Part shown: in pieces, positions 34,884 to 43,197 of the stretch
How positions within the stretch are numbered: the stretch's first letter is position 1
Layout of the letters: each line of letters starts with the position of its first letter
Notes under the pieces: model-generated
What the model was told of the DNA's origin: nothing
The model's database searches: none
Seen by the model: only the letters and a program-made list of their open reading frames with translations
Origin: Deltaproteobacteria bacterium
GTDB taxonomy: Bacteria > Myxococcota_A > Polyangia > JAAYKL01
DNA length: 64,000 bases
NCBI GenBank assembly: GCA_016936575.1
Contig: JAFGXQ010000176.1
Span: forward strand, 1 to 64,000
Direction: 5' to 3'
Program-made: the position numbers and the translations under genes

Positions 34884-35669
34884 ATGTGGCCGTTTCGAAT
34901 ATCCAGAAAGCCCACGCTTGCGAGAGAGTTTCCGTTGTATGACGTTCACAGCCATTTGCTGCCGGGGGTGGATGACGGTTCAACGGACCCTGCAACCACT
35001 GCCGCATTCCTTGCCGCGTATGCGGATTTGGGGTACCGGGGAATTGTCGCCACGCCGCATACAAATCATCCGATGTTTCAGACCTTGGAAACAAGCGAGA
35101 TTGACAAGCAGGTAGCTGCTTTATCCGAGACCGCGTCACCTTTGGGAATATCGATCCGTTCGGGCGGGGAGATCATGCTGCGCGACTCGTTTGAAACGCA
35201 ATTTCTCGATCGCCGATTGCCCGAGTTGGGGGGAGCATATCTGGTGGAGCTGGAAAACCGTCCCATGCCGGTGCAACGTGTGTTGGAGCCGGTGCTGTAT
35301 CAGTTGCAGCGGGCGGGAAAGGTACTGATTCTTGCGCATCCGGAGCGCTATGCGGAGGTTCAGAAGAATCCCCGAATTCTTGCTGAATTGAAGGTTCGCG
35401 GGGTGTTGTTTCAGATTAACCTGGGTTCCCTCACCGGTTGGTTCGGCGCACGTGCACAGGAATTGGCCTGGAGGATGGTGCAGGACGGCATTGCGGATAT
35501 GGCGGCGACAGACGTTCATCAATTGCGTGATTTTCAGGTGGTTAACAGTGCGCTGCAGGAGTTGGAGGCATTCAGTTCATCGGTATTCCGACGATTGGTA
35601 AGCGAGCATCCGGGGTTGGTTTTCAGCGGTCGGGCCCAAGAGATTGAATCGGCGGTCGGCGCGGGGTGA
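34884..35669 (+). CDS. PHP-domain protein, CpsB/YwqE-type tyrosine phosphatase
   Basis: 261 aa from ATG 34884, 4 nt after the preceding stop. The PHP signature YDVHSHLLPGVDDGS, IVATPHTNHP, SGGEIMLRD, ILAHPERYAEV and the final AATDVHQL supply the metal-binding His and Asp residues. Members such as CpsB and YwqE remove phosphate from the BY-kinase that controls capsule or exopolysaccharide assembly. No kinase or capsule genes lie here, so the substrate is unknown. No ribosome site is visible, so translation may depend on coupling with the lipoprotein gene. Confidence 0.88.
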   Translation: MWPFRISRKPTLAREFPLYDVHSHLLPGVDDGSTDPATTAAFLAAYADLGYRGIVATPHTNHPMFQTLETSEIDKQVAALSETASPLGISIRSGGEIMLRDSFETQFLDRRLPELGGAYLVELENRPMPVQRVLEPVLYQLQRAGKVLILAHPERYAEVQKNPRILAELKVRGVLFQINLGSLTGWFGARAQELAWRMVQDGIADMAATDVHQLRDFQVVNSALQELEAFSSSVFRRLVSEHPGLVFSGRAQEIESAVGAG

Positions 35670-35720
35670 AACCACGAACATTGATTGTTAAATAATCGTG
35701 ATTCAGAATGGAGAACAGTT

Positions 35721-37168
35721 TTGGAAAAAGAGGAACTTGTTGGTGAAAACAGCGTTCGAAGATTCAGGCTGACACCGGAGAATACCTGCCTGGAGTCGCT
35801 GTCGCCCAGAGAGATTGACGCGCTGTTTGAGAGAAGTAAGGGCGATGATCAGCACATGTTGATTCGATGCGTCCTGGCTGTACTGAACAGTGGAGAAGAA
35901 ACCGACGATGTCAAACAGATGCTGGCAAAATACCGGAATTTTTCCATTGATGTGGAGCGTACCGCTGGAGGCATCGAACTGCTGTTGCACAATGCACCGA
36001 TTAACGCGTTTGTAATATACGAGCAGAATACCCCCGGCGGCAGCGTAAAAGTACCTAAAATCATCGAAGGGCTCAGACAGCATGTCTTTGCGGTGATTCG
36101 CGATCTTCTCTTTATCAGCAGTGAAATTGAGCGAACCGCGAAATTCGATTTCGCTTCGTCAGACGGTATCACCGATGCGGTGTTCTTGATGCTTCGCAAC
36201 GCCGGAGTGTTCGGCAAAACCGGTCGCCATAAGGTGGTTGTTTGTTTCGGGGGCCACGCGATTTCCGATGAAGAGTACGAGTATACCCGAGAGGTGGGTT
36301 ATGAGTGCGGCATTTACGGTTGATGGACGTGGTCACCGGCTGCGGTCCCGGTGCCATGAAGGGCCCCATGGAGGGGGCCGCGATTGCGCATGCCAAGCAG
36401 CGAATTACCGATGGTCGCTACATCGGAATCACAGAGCCGGGGATTATCGCCTCGGAAGCGCCGAATGCAATTGTGGACCCACTGGTGATCATGCCCGATA
36501 TCGAGAAACGCCTTGAAGCGTTTGTTCGTCTCGGTCACGGAATCATTATTTTTCCGGGAGGGGCGGGAACCGCCGAGGAACTGATGTATATTCTGGGAAT
36601 TTTGTCCCATCCCCGAAATGCTGATTTGCCGTTCCCGCTGATTCTGTCAGGGCCCGCTTCCAGCCGGTCTTTTTTTGAACAGCTCGATCAGTTTGTTCGC
36701 GCGACATTGGGAGATAAAGCGGCGTCGAAATATCAGATCATTCTCGATGACCCGCAGCGAACGGCCACTGAGCTCAACAAGGGGCTGCTCGATGTAAAGA
36801 GTTCGAGAGAATCGCTGGCCAACGCGTATTATTTCAACCGAAGTCTTCACATTCCGTCGATTTTTCAGCAGGGATTTACACCCTCTCATGATGCGGGGGC
36901 CGATCTGGAAATACGGCTTGCCGATGACGCGTCAACCTTTGCCGCATCTCTCCGACGTTTTTTTTCCTGTGTTGTGTGGGGAAATGTGAAACCGGACGGG
37001 GTGGCAGCGGTGGAAGCGCATGGACCTTTTACGGTTTGCGGCGATGCGGAGATACTCAAGGCTGTTGACAATCTGGTGGCCGCGTTCGGCAAACAGGGGC
37101 GTATGCGACTCGTCGGTGACTACACGCCGGTCTACCGAATTTTGTCCGCCGACGGCGAAACGGAATAA
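35721..37168 (+). pseudogene. ppnN: Nucleosidase PpnN (YgdH/LOG family), frameshifted
   Basis: Two abutting frames together make one PpnN-type protein of about 480 aa, which cleaves the N-glycosidic bond of purine nucleotides and is controlled by (p)ppGpp in E. coli. Frame 1 (TTG 35721 with GGAG upstream, to TGA 36321-36323) holds the N-terminal domain and VVCFGGHAISDEEYEYTREVGYECG. The other frame continues from about 36314 with LRLMDVVTGCGPGAMK, IIMPDIEKRLEAF and the LOG motif PGGAGTAEEL to 37168. The break lies between 36309 and 36320; two extra bases (AT at 36312-36313) would best restore the family spacing. Mutation or sequencing error cannot be told apart here. Both halves look otherwise intact. 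Confidence 0.85.
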
Positions 37169-37194
37169 AACTGTATTCACGTTAATGCTTGGTG

Positions 37195-38184
37195 TTATTG
37201 GACGGTTTCGAGTCTTTTCAGGTATCGGTATGTGTTTCTGCGCGAGATGGCATTGATGAGAAATGCGAACGTTGTCAACGATGCGCCGGAAATAAGCAGT
37301 CCCATAGACAGTCGGCTGAATCCATCACTGTCGGGTTCACCCATGACGAATGGCAGGGCCATAAAACAGACGCCCAGCCCCAGCAACGGCAACACCGCAT
37401 ATTTTCGGCTGAATTCCCGTTTGGAGATGACCCCGGGATTGACCCCGGATTGAATCGTATGCATCCCAAGAGGCGACGGCCAGAAATATTCCGGAAAGGT
37501 TTGTCCGCTGCGATACGCCTCCGGAATTTTCAGTATTTCTTCTCTGTCAGCCGGATACAGAAAACCGGACATCGAAAATTGGGCGTATTGTTCGAGACCG
37601 ATAGATACGGTTCCCTGGTATTTCATTTTTCGTTTCAGGGAATATGGCTTGCCGTCTACTTTTATTCGATACGGTGAACTGAAAAGACCATACCTTCGGG
37701 AGACTTCAATTTCGGGTTTGGTTGCATAGACCGCGTCCGGGAATACTTCGAATGCCCGGGACCAACTGTTCGTTCCCGCGGTTTGTATCTGGTCGTAGTG
37801 CGAAATCTGTTTCTGTGCAATTCTCTGTTCAATATCTGCTTTTGTGTAGGGTCCCTCCGGCTGCGTCAGGCTGATTCGAAGCACATAATATTGTACAATC
37901 GGCGGTGGCGGTGGTGCAATGGCGGGTTCTTTAACGGCGGTGGGCGTTTCAGTTTCAATTGCGGAAAGAGGGGGCTCAACCGCAGCCTGTTCTGCACTGT
38001 CAGAAATGTCGTCTGATACGATTGCCGGCGCTTCTGCTTCTGCTTCGGTATCCTCCAGCGTGCCGGATTCCTGTGCGTCGGTTGTGACATCGGTATCTTG
38101 TGCGTGGGCGTGGCCGCCAGACAGCCAGCCGGAGGATAAAAGCGCCAGTAAAAAGATATACTTGGGAATTTGATAATGCTTCAT
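37195..38184 (-). CDS. GYF_2-like domain membrane protein with signal peptide
   Basis: 329 aa. Signal peptide (about 1-29, ending HAHAQ), acidic disordered part (30-85), Pro-run, then a GYF_2-like module (YYVLRISLTQPEGPYTKAD... QISHYDQIQTAGTNSW, about 95-150). A beta-rich segment follows, then two membrane helices near the C-terminus (VLPLLGLGVCFMALPFVMG and LSMGLLISGASLTTFAFLI). The start at 38184 has GAGG 9 nt upstream. It shares the GYF_2-like element with the kinase at 29159-31195. Function unknown. Confidence 0.75.
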   Translation of the reverse strand: MKHYQIPKYIFLLALLSSGWLSGGHAHAQDTDVTTDAQESGTLEDTEAEAEAPAIVSDDISDSAEQAAVEPPLSAIETETPTAVKEPAIAPPPPPIVQYYVLRISLTQPEGPYTKADIEQRIAQKQISHYDQIQTAGTNSWSRAFEVFPDAVYATKPEIEVSRRYGLFSSPYRIKVDGKPYSLKRKMKYQGTVSIGLEQYAQFSMSGFLYPADREEILKIPEAYRSGQTFPEYFWPSPLGMHTIQSGVNPGVISKREFSRKYAVLPLLGLGVCFMALPFVMGEPDSDGFSRLSMGLLISGASLTTFAFLINAISRRNTYRYLKRLETVQ

Positions 38185-38460
38185 TCGTAGCAACCTCTTT
38201 GGGGGTTTGATTCGTTAAACAAATTGTGTTCGGTACATAAAAGTGAAAAGAAAAACGCACAGCACATTCATCCTTTCAAATTCGGGCAATATATAAACGA
38301 AATGAAATTTATTTGGGAAATATAATTTCATATTTTTGAAGTATTCCAAGTTTTGTTTTTCAGCGCCGATTGTGAGACAAATGACAAATGTCACAAGGGA
38401 AATGACGGGAAGCTGCGGGTGGGGGTTGCGCCCTCTTGCGGAAGATGATATCCGTTTTAC

Positions 38461-39273
38461 GTGACTGACATTAAAAGAAATGAAAGAAAAGAAGATGCGC
38501 TGAAGGCGTTTGCCGAGTTGATAGATATTATTGATACTTTGCGTTCTCCAGACGGGTGCCCATGGGACCGAAAGCAGACATCTGAGTCATTGAAACCATA
38601 TATTGTAGAAGAGACATACGAAGTGCTCGATGCGATTGATTCCGGTGATGCGGCGCACATCCAGGAAGAACTCGGTGATGTATTGCTGCAGATAATGCTC
38701 CACTCTCAAATCGCATATGAGGAAGGCACCTATCACATCGGTGATGTGATTCGCGGGCTTTCCAGAAAAATGGTGGAACGGCATCCACATGTTTTCGCTT
38801 CGACAAAAGTGAATGGTGCAGATGAAGTAGTGACCAATTGGGAAAAAATCAAGGCTGATCAGAAACGGGAGCGCGGGTTGCTCGATGGAATTCCACCGTC
38901 ATTGCCCGGGTTGCTGATGGCGTATCGCATGGGGCAGAAGGCCGGTCGGGTTGGTTTTGATTGGCCCGACGGCGCGGAGGTGCGCGCGAAAGTTGTGGAA
39001 GAGCTGCAGGAACTCGATGATGCGCTCTCCAATGGTGGTCGAACAGAACTGGAACATGAACTGGGCGATGTACTGTTCGCGGTGGCGCAATGGGGGCGGC
39101 ACCTGGGGGTGGACCCGGAAGAGGCTGTGCGAAAGTGCTGCATGCGTTTTAAACGTCGGTTTTCGTATGTCGAAAAATCGGTAAAAGAAGCGCATCGTAC
39201 ATTTGATGAATATTCTATCGATGCCCTTGAGGAATTGTGGCAACAGGCAAAATTCGATGAAAGAAATCAATGA
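38461..39273 (+). CDS. mazG: Nucleoside triphosphate pyrophosphohydrolase MazG
   Basis: 270 aa with two MazG domains. The first has the signature CPWDRKQTSESLKPYIVEE and EELGDVLLQIMLHSQIA; the second has KVVEELQELDDAL and HELGDVLFAVAQW. The EExxE/ExxD metal sites of both are recognisable. MazG hydrolyses (d)NTPs, including damaged ones, to NMP and PPi. The start is GTG 38461 without a good ribosome site. It overlaps the acyl carrier protein gene by 17 bp. Confidence 0.95.
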   Translation: MTDIKRNERKEDALKAFAELIDIIDTLRSPDGCPWDRKQTSESLKPYIVEETYEVLDAIDSGDAAHIQEELGDVLLQIMLHSQIAYEEGTYHIGDVIRGLSRKMVERHPHVFASTKVNGADEVVTNWEKIKADQKRERGLLDGIPPSLPGLLMAYRMGQKAGRVGFDWPDGAEVRAKVVEELQELDDALSNGGRTELEHELGDVLFAVAQWGRHLGVDPEEAVRKCCMRFKRRFSYVEKSVKEAHRTFDEYSIDALEELWQQAKFDERNQ

Positions 39274-39517
39274 AAAGAATCATTCCGATGATATCGAGAA
39301 AACCATCGCCGATATCATTTCGTCAGTAACCGGCAAGGCGATTGAGTCCGGTGTGGACAATCTTCAGCATTTGAACCTGGACTCTTTGTCGAAATTGGAA
39401 ATCATGACGATGATAGAATCTCGGTTTGACCTGTCGTTGACCGAAGAAACTGCTCGGGAATTTACATCGATTTCCAGTATTGCCCGTATCGTTGCCCGCT
39501 CGCTTGATGTGCAGTGA
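39257..39517 (+). CDS. Orphan acyl carrier protein
   Basis: 86 aa. Four-helix ACP pattern with the phosphopantetheine site LNLDSLSKLEIMTMIE (the Ser in DSL) and an acidic helix 2. The start at 39257 lies inside the end of mazG. No fatty acid or polyketide genes adjoin, so it is probably a specialised ACP; the acyl-CoA synthetase at 45026-46891 is 5.5 kb away and not obviously linked. The family sometimes serves lipid A or storage lipid formation, but nothing here shows which. Confidence 0.88.
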   Translation: MKEINEKNHSDDIEKTIADIISSVTGKAIESGVDNLQHLNLDSLSKLEIMTMIESRFDLSLTEETAREFTSISSIARIVARSLDVQ

Positions 39518-39726
39518 GAATACCGAAATCTGCGTAGTGTGCTTGTTTTCAATTTGCACTTTATCACTGTGTTTTTCTGCTATTTCCATAATTATTCCAA
39601 ATCATAAGTTGACTTTTTGCAACTACTTTGAGTACTATTTTGTAATAATTTTAGGCAATAAGCGCGAATTGTGTCGTGCTTGTACGCCATAAGTAACTGT
39701 ATTTGCACTGGTTTGGAGGACTTCCT

Positions 39727-40158
39727 GTGAATGGTCGCTATGCAATCCTCGCTTTCTTTTTTCTTTGCGTTTTCGTGTTGGGGTGTGCCCCGATAGAATA
39801 TTCCGTTGTGATAGTTGATGCGTCTGAAGCGATTTCTGAAGCCAAGGTTGCCGGTGCGTCATGCACCGAACAACAGCTTGCCAAGTTGTCGCCGGTTACT
39901 CAGAACACCGCTCCCGAATCCGGTACAGAGGTTGCCTCCACAGAGAACGACGATTCTTCTTTGGCTGGAAGTCCCATGTGCAGTGCGCCGTATGAGTATT
40001 ATTCCGCGCTTGAATTTTTAAGCAAGGCGCGCGAGGAGGTCGGGTACTCCGATTATCAGGCCGCATTGAAATATGCACGCCAGGCACGTTCTTTTGCAAA
40101 AAAAGCACGCGATATTGCGTTGAATATGGGACAGGAGAGGGGGCGCGAACATGAATAG
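39727..40158 (+). CDS. DUF4398-like outer-membrane lipoprotein
   Basis: 143 aa. GTG start fixed by GGAGG 7 nt upstream. Lipoprotein signal ends FVLGCAP (Cys about 21). The C-terminal half (YYSALEFLSKAREEVGYSDYQAALKYARQARSFAKKA) fits the helical DUF4398 pattern. It overlaps by 8 bp the OmpA-family gene, whose N-terminal part carries a similar helix pair (LALAKAHIEFARLEI), so the two proteins probably act together at the cell wall. Confidence 0.8.
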   Translation: MNGRYAILAFFFLCVFVLGCAPIEYSVVIVDASEAISEAKVAGASCTEQQLAKLSPVTQNTAPESGTEVASTENDDSSLAGSPMCSAPYEYYSALEFLSKAREEVGYSDYQAALKYARQARSFAKKARDIALNMGQERGREHE

Positions 40159-41257
40159 CGTATGGTGCCGCGCAACCTTTTTCATATTGGTTCTGGGGCT
40201 GTCGGGGTGTGCCGCGACGGCAACGTTGCGTGGCGGATTGGCCGCTGCGGAAAAACGACTGGAGCAGATTGAAGCCAATGGTGCGTATGTGTGTGCGCCC
40301 AAAGAGTTGGCGCTGGCCAAAGCGCACATTGAATTTGCCCGGTTGGAGATTTCGCAGGGAATGGGCAGTCGAGCCAAGGCGCATTACGATATTGCGATGC
40401 AGAATCTGGAGCTGGCCGATAAAAAATCTCCGCCGGATAAATGCGCCACCCCGGCGGTAGTCGTGGCAGAACCCCTGCCGCCTGAATGTAACGATCAGGA
40501 CGGCGACTACATTTGTGCCGATGTCGACAAGTGTCCGCAGCAGGCTGAAGACTTTGACGGCATTGAGGATGAAGACGGATGTCCCGAAGATCAGGATACG
40601 GACGGGGACGGTATTCTCGACTCCGTCGATATGTGCGTTGTGGATGCCGAAGATAAAGATGGGTATCAGGACGAAGACGGATGTCCCGATTTGGACAACG
40701 ACGCAGACACCATTTTGGATTCAGTCGACACTTGCCCGATGACCCCGGAGGACCCGGATGGGTACCAGGATGAAGACGGATGTCCCGACGAGGACAACGA
40801 CGGCGACAAGATTCTGGATGTCGATGATGAATGTCCCAATGAAGCCGGTATCGAGAGCGAGAAAGGGTGTCCGAAAAAATATGAGGGTGTTCAGATTACG
40901 GAAACGCGCATCGAAATTAATCAGAAGATTTTCTTTGCGTATAACAAAGCCAAAATCATGAAGAAGTCCTACGCCATTTTGGCTACCGTGGCAGAAGTGC
41001 TGAACGATAATCCGGAAATTACATTGAGCATTGAGGGTCATACCGATAGCAGAGGTAAAGATGCATATAACAAACGTTTGAGTACCAAGCGTGCGAAAGC
41101 GGTTATGGACCACTTGGTGAAAAAAGGAAAAGTCGACAAGAATCGGCTGACCTCGGTCGGATGGGGTGAAGAGAAACCAATTGACAGCAATCAGACCGAC
41201 GAGGGTCGTGCTGCAAATAGACGTGTGGAATTCGTAAGAACGGATAACACCGATTAA
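40151..41257 (+). CDS. OmpA-family lipoprotein with thrombospondin type-3 repeats
   Basis: 368 aa. Lipoprotein signal ending LGLSGCAA (Cys about 20), a DUF4398-like helical part (25-95) and Ca2+-binding TSP3 repeats (about 117-235) of the type DxDxDxxxDxxDxCP. A C-terminal OmpA peptidoglycan-binding domain follows (FFAYNKAKIMKKSYAIL, IEGHTDSRG, SVGWGEEKPI, RAANRRVEF). It should tether the outer membrane to the cell wall. Overlaps the preceding lipoprotein gene by 8 bp and is followed by two barrel-protein genes. Confidence 0.93.
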   Translation: MNSVWCRATFFILVLGLSGCAATATLRGGLAAAEKRLEQIEANGAYVCAPKELALAKAHIEFARLEISQGMGSRAKAHYDIAMQNLELADKKSPPDKCATPAVVVAEPLPPECNDQDGDYICADVDKCPQQAEDFDGIEDEDGCPEDQDTDGDGILDSVDMCVVDAEDKDGYQDEDGCPDLDNDADTILDSVDTCPMTPEDPDGYQDEDGCPDEDNDGDKILDVDDECPNEAGIESEKGCPKKYEGVQITETRIEINQKIFFAYNKAKIMKKSYAILATVAEVLNDNPEITLSIEGHTDSRGKDAYNKRLSTKRAKAVMDHLVKKGKVDKNRLTSVGWGEEKPIDSNQTDEGRAANRRVEFVRTDNTD

Positions 41258-41279
41258 TCACATAGGGATTGGCTTTGAA

Positions 41280-43013
41280 ATGATGAGACTGCAAGTAAAG
41301 ATTGTTACAAGTGTAATGATGGTTTGTCTGATGGGTGTGTTCGCGCAGACGGCGACAGCTCAAACCAATCAGGATGTTCTTCAGAAAAATAAGCAGGCGA
41401 TGGACGATTACGGAAATCTTGAAATCGACAAAGCGCTGGCAAATCTGAAAGAAGCAGAACAAATCTGCCTGAACAACAACCTTGCCGGTTCTCCGTTGGC
41501 GCGAACCTATGTGAATATGGGGATGGTAGAGTTTGGCGGAAACGGCGATAATGCCCTTGCGATGGAGTTGTTTAAAAAGGCCCTGTGTCAGGACCCATCG
41601 GTTATGCTCGACCCGTTGAACTCCACTCCCGATATGGATATTTTATTTAAAGGGGCCAAATCGCAGGTGGATTCCCAGGGGTGTCCGAACAAACCAACGT
41701 CTCCTGCGGGGGGAGGTGAGCCGACGGTTGACGATCTTCTCGGTGGTGGTACCACACCTACGCCGGCCGGACCACCCTCGACTGTGACAGCGGTATCCGC
41801 TGCTGAAGTGGTAAACGATGTCCTGCGGCATACGCCGGTGACACAGCAGGCGCGATTGATTCCGATTCCGTTTTTTGTGCAGACCAATCCCGAAATTGAA
41901 GTGGCGAGTGTGGTAGCTTTCTACCGCACAGTCGGAGAGCGTATTTTTCAGCAGTTGCCGCTGGTATCGAAACCGTCCGGGTGGTCCGCGTATATTCAAT
42001 GCGATGTATTGACAACGCTGGACCCGGTAGCGATTGAGTACTATATCGCGGTGACCGATGCGGCCGGGCAGTTGTTGTCCACCGCGGGTTCCGAGGCGCA
42101 GCCGTTCACGATTCAAATCGGAGAGGCTGTGTCTGCACCGCCGCCGTCCATTCCCGGCGAGGAACCCATGCCGGCATGTCAGGAAGAATGCCCCCCGTGG
42201 AATCCCGACTGTAACAACGCCGATTGCAAGCAGTATGCGGATTTGTGTTCAGAAGACGAGCCCTGCTGTGCCGGCATGGCGTGCGTGGATGCTGTGTGCG
42301 TGGAAGCGGAGGGCGGCATCGGCGAAGGCGAAACATTGAATACCAAAGGGGCCAATACCAAAGTTCGGTTTTATGTGAACGGCGGTATCGGTTTTGGGTT
42401 TATCCCCAAAGAGAGCTACGATAGTTCTGATTTTCCGAATATGCGCAGCGAGCGTGGGGTGACCACCGACAAACCCGGTCTTGCACTTTCCAAATTGCAT
42501 CTGCGGGTCGGGGCGATGTTCGCGCTCACCGAAAAATTCGAGCTGGGTTTGAACTTCCGCGGTGATTTGCCCATGTTTGCCGATTTTTACGACACACTCG
42601 TTCCGTCGGTGGTGGCCAACGCCGCGTTCCGAATTGCGGGCACGAACGCCGAAAAAGGTTTTCAGATGTTCGGTGTTGTTGGCTTCGGGTTCGTGCAGAT
42701 TATGCACCGGATACCGTTCAAGGATTGCGCCAATTATCAACCGATTTTGGATGCGGATAATCAGCCAACGGGAGCAACGGAGTGCTATAACTCGGAAGAT
42801 CCCACTGTGGATTGGGAAGACACTGCGAGTCAACAGGTGATGACGTCCGGTTTCCGTAAAGCGGGTAAATTGGGCGCGGAGCTCGGTTTCGATATGAACT
42901 ACTGGTTCGTGAAGAACGTGGGGCTGAATCTCGGAACAATTTTCGACATCACGTTCCCGCACGAATTCACCATCAACCTGGATGTTCAGCTGGGTCTGGC
43001 GCTGCGTTTTTAG
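41280..43013 (+). CDS. Outer-membrane barrel protein with N-terminal helical repeat domain (paralog 1)
   Basis: 577 aa. Signal peptide ending QTATAQ, a TPR-like helical part (28-125; ALANLKEAEQICLNNNL, MELFKKALCQDPSV), a Gly/Pro linker and an Ig-like segment (about 175-280, IEYYIAVTDAAGQLL). A Cys-rich stretch (CQEECPPWNPDC...CCAGMACVDAVC) follows, then a C-terminal beta-barrel-like region (350-577) ending in the aromatic LALRF. The next gene has the same architecture, so the two are tandem paralogs. Follows the OmpA gene by 22 bp. Function unknown. Confidence 0.78.
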   Translation: MMRLQVKIVTSVMMVCLMGVFAQTATAQTNQDVLQKNKQAMDDYGNLEIDKALANLKEAEQICLNNNLAGSPLARTYVNMGMVEFGGNGDNALAMELFKKALCQDPSVMLDPLNSTPDMDILFKGAKSQVDSQGCPNKPTSPAGGGEPTVDDLLGGGTTPTPAGPPSTVTAVSAAEVVNDVLRHTPVTQQARLIPIPFFVQTNPEIEVASVVAFYRTVGERIFQQLPLVSKPSGWSAYIQCDVLTTLDPVAIEYYIAVTDAAGQLLSTAGSEAQPFTIQIGEAVSAPPPSIPGEEPMPACQEECPPWNPDCNNADCKQYADLCSEDEPCCAGMACVDAVCVEAEGGIGEGETLNTKGANTKVRFYVNGGIGFGFIPKESYDSSDFPNMRSERGVTTDKPGLALSKLHLRVGAMFALTEKFELGLNFRGDLPMFADFYDTLVPSVVANAAFRIAGTNAEKGFQMFGVVGFGFVQIMHRIPFKDCANYQPILDADNQPTGATECYNSEDPTVDWEDTASQQVMTSGFRKAGKLGAELGFDMNYWFVKNVGLNLGTIFDITFPHEFTINLDVQLGLALRF

Positions 43014-43197
43014 AACCTGATTCTGCTACCAGTTTAAATTCTTGATTTGATTACAATTTATTTACATTTTTGTCTATTGGGATTGACGAAATGCTTGACA
43101 TTAGAAAGACAAAACGTGCACTCTGTGTTGTCATTTTGATGGCTGGGGGATATCGATTGGCGTGATAGCGCTAAAATATACGAATGGAGAGAAAACT

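Noticed and set aside
36309-36330. Programmed ribosomal frameshift in ppnN
   Set aside because: No slippery heptamer and no obvious downstream pseudoknot; a simple indel or sequencing error explains it better.
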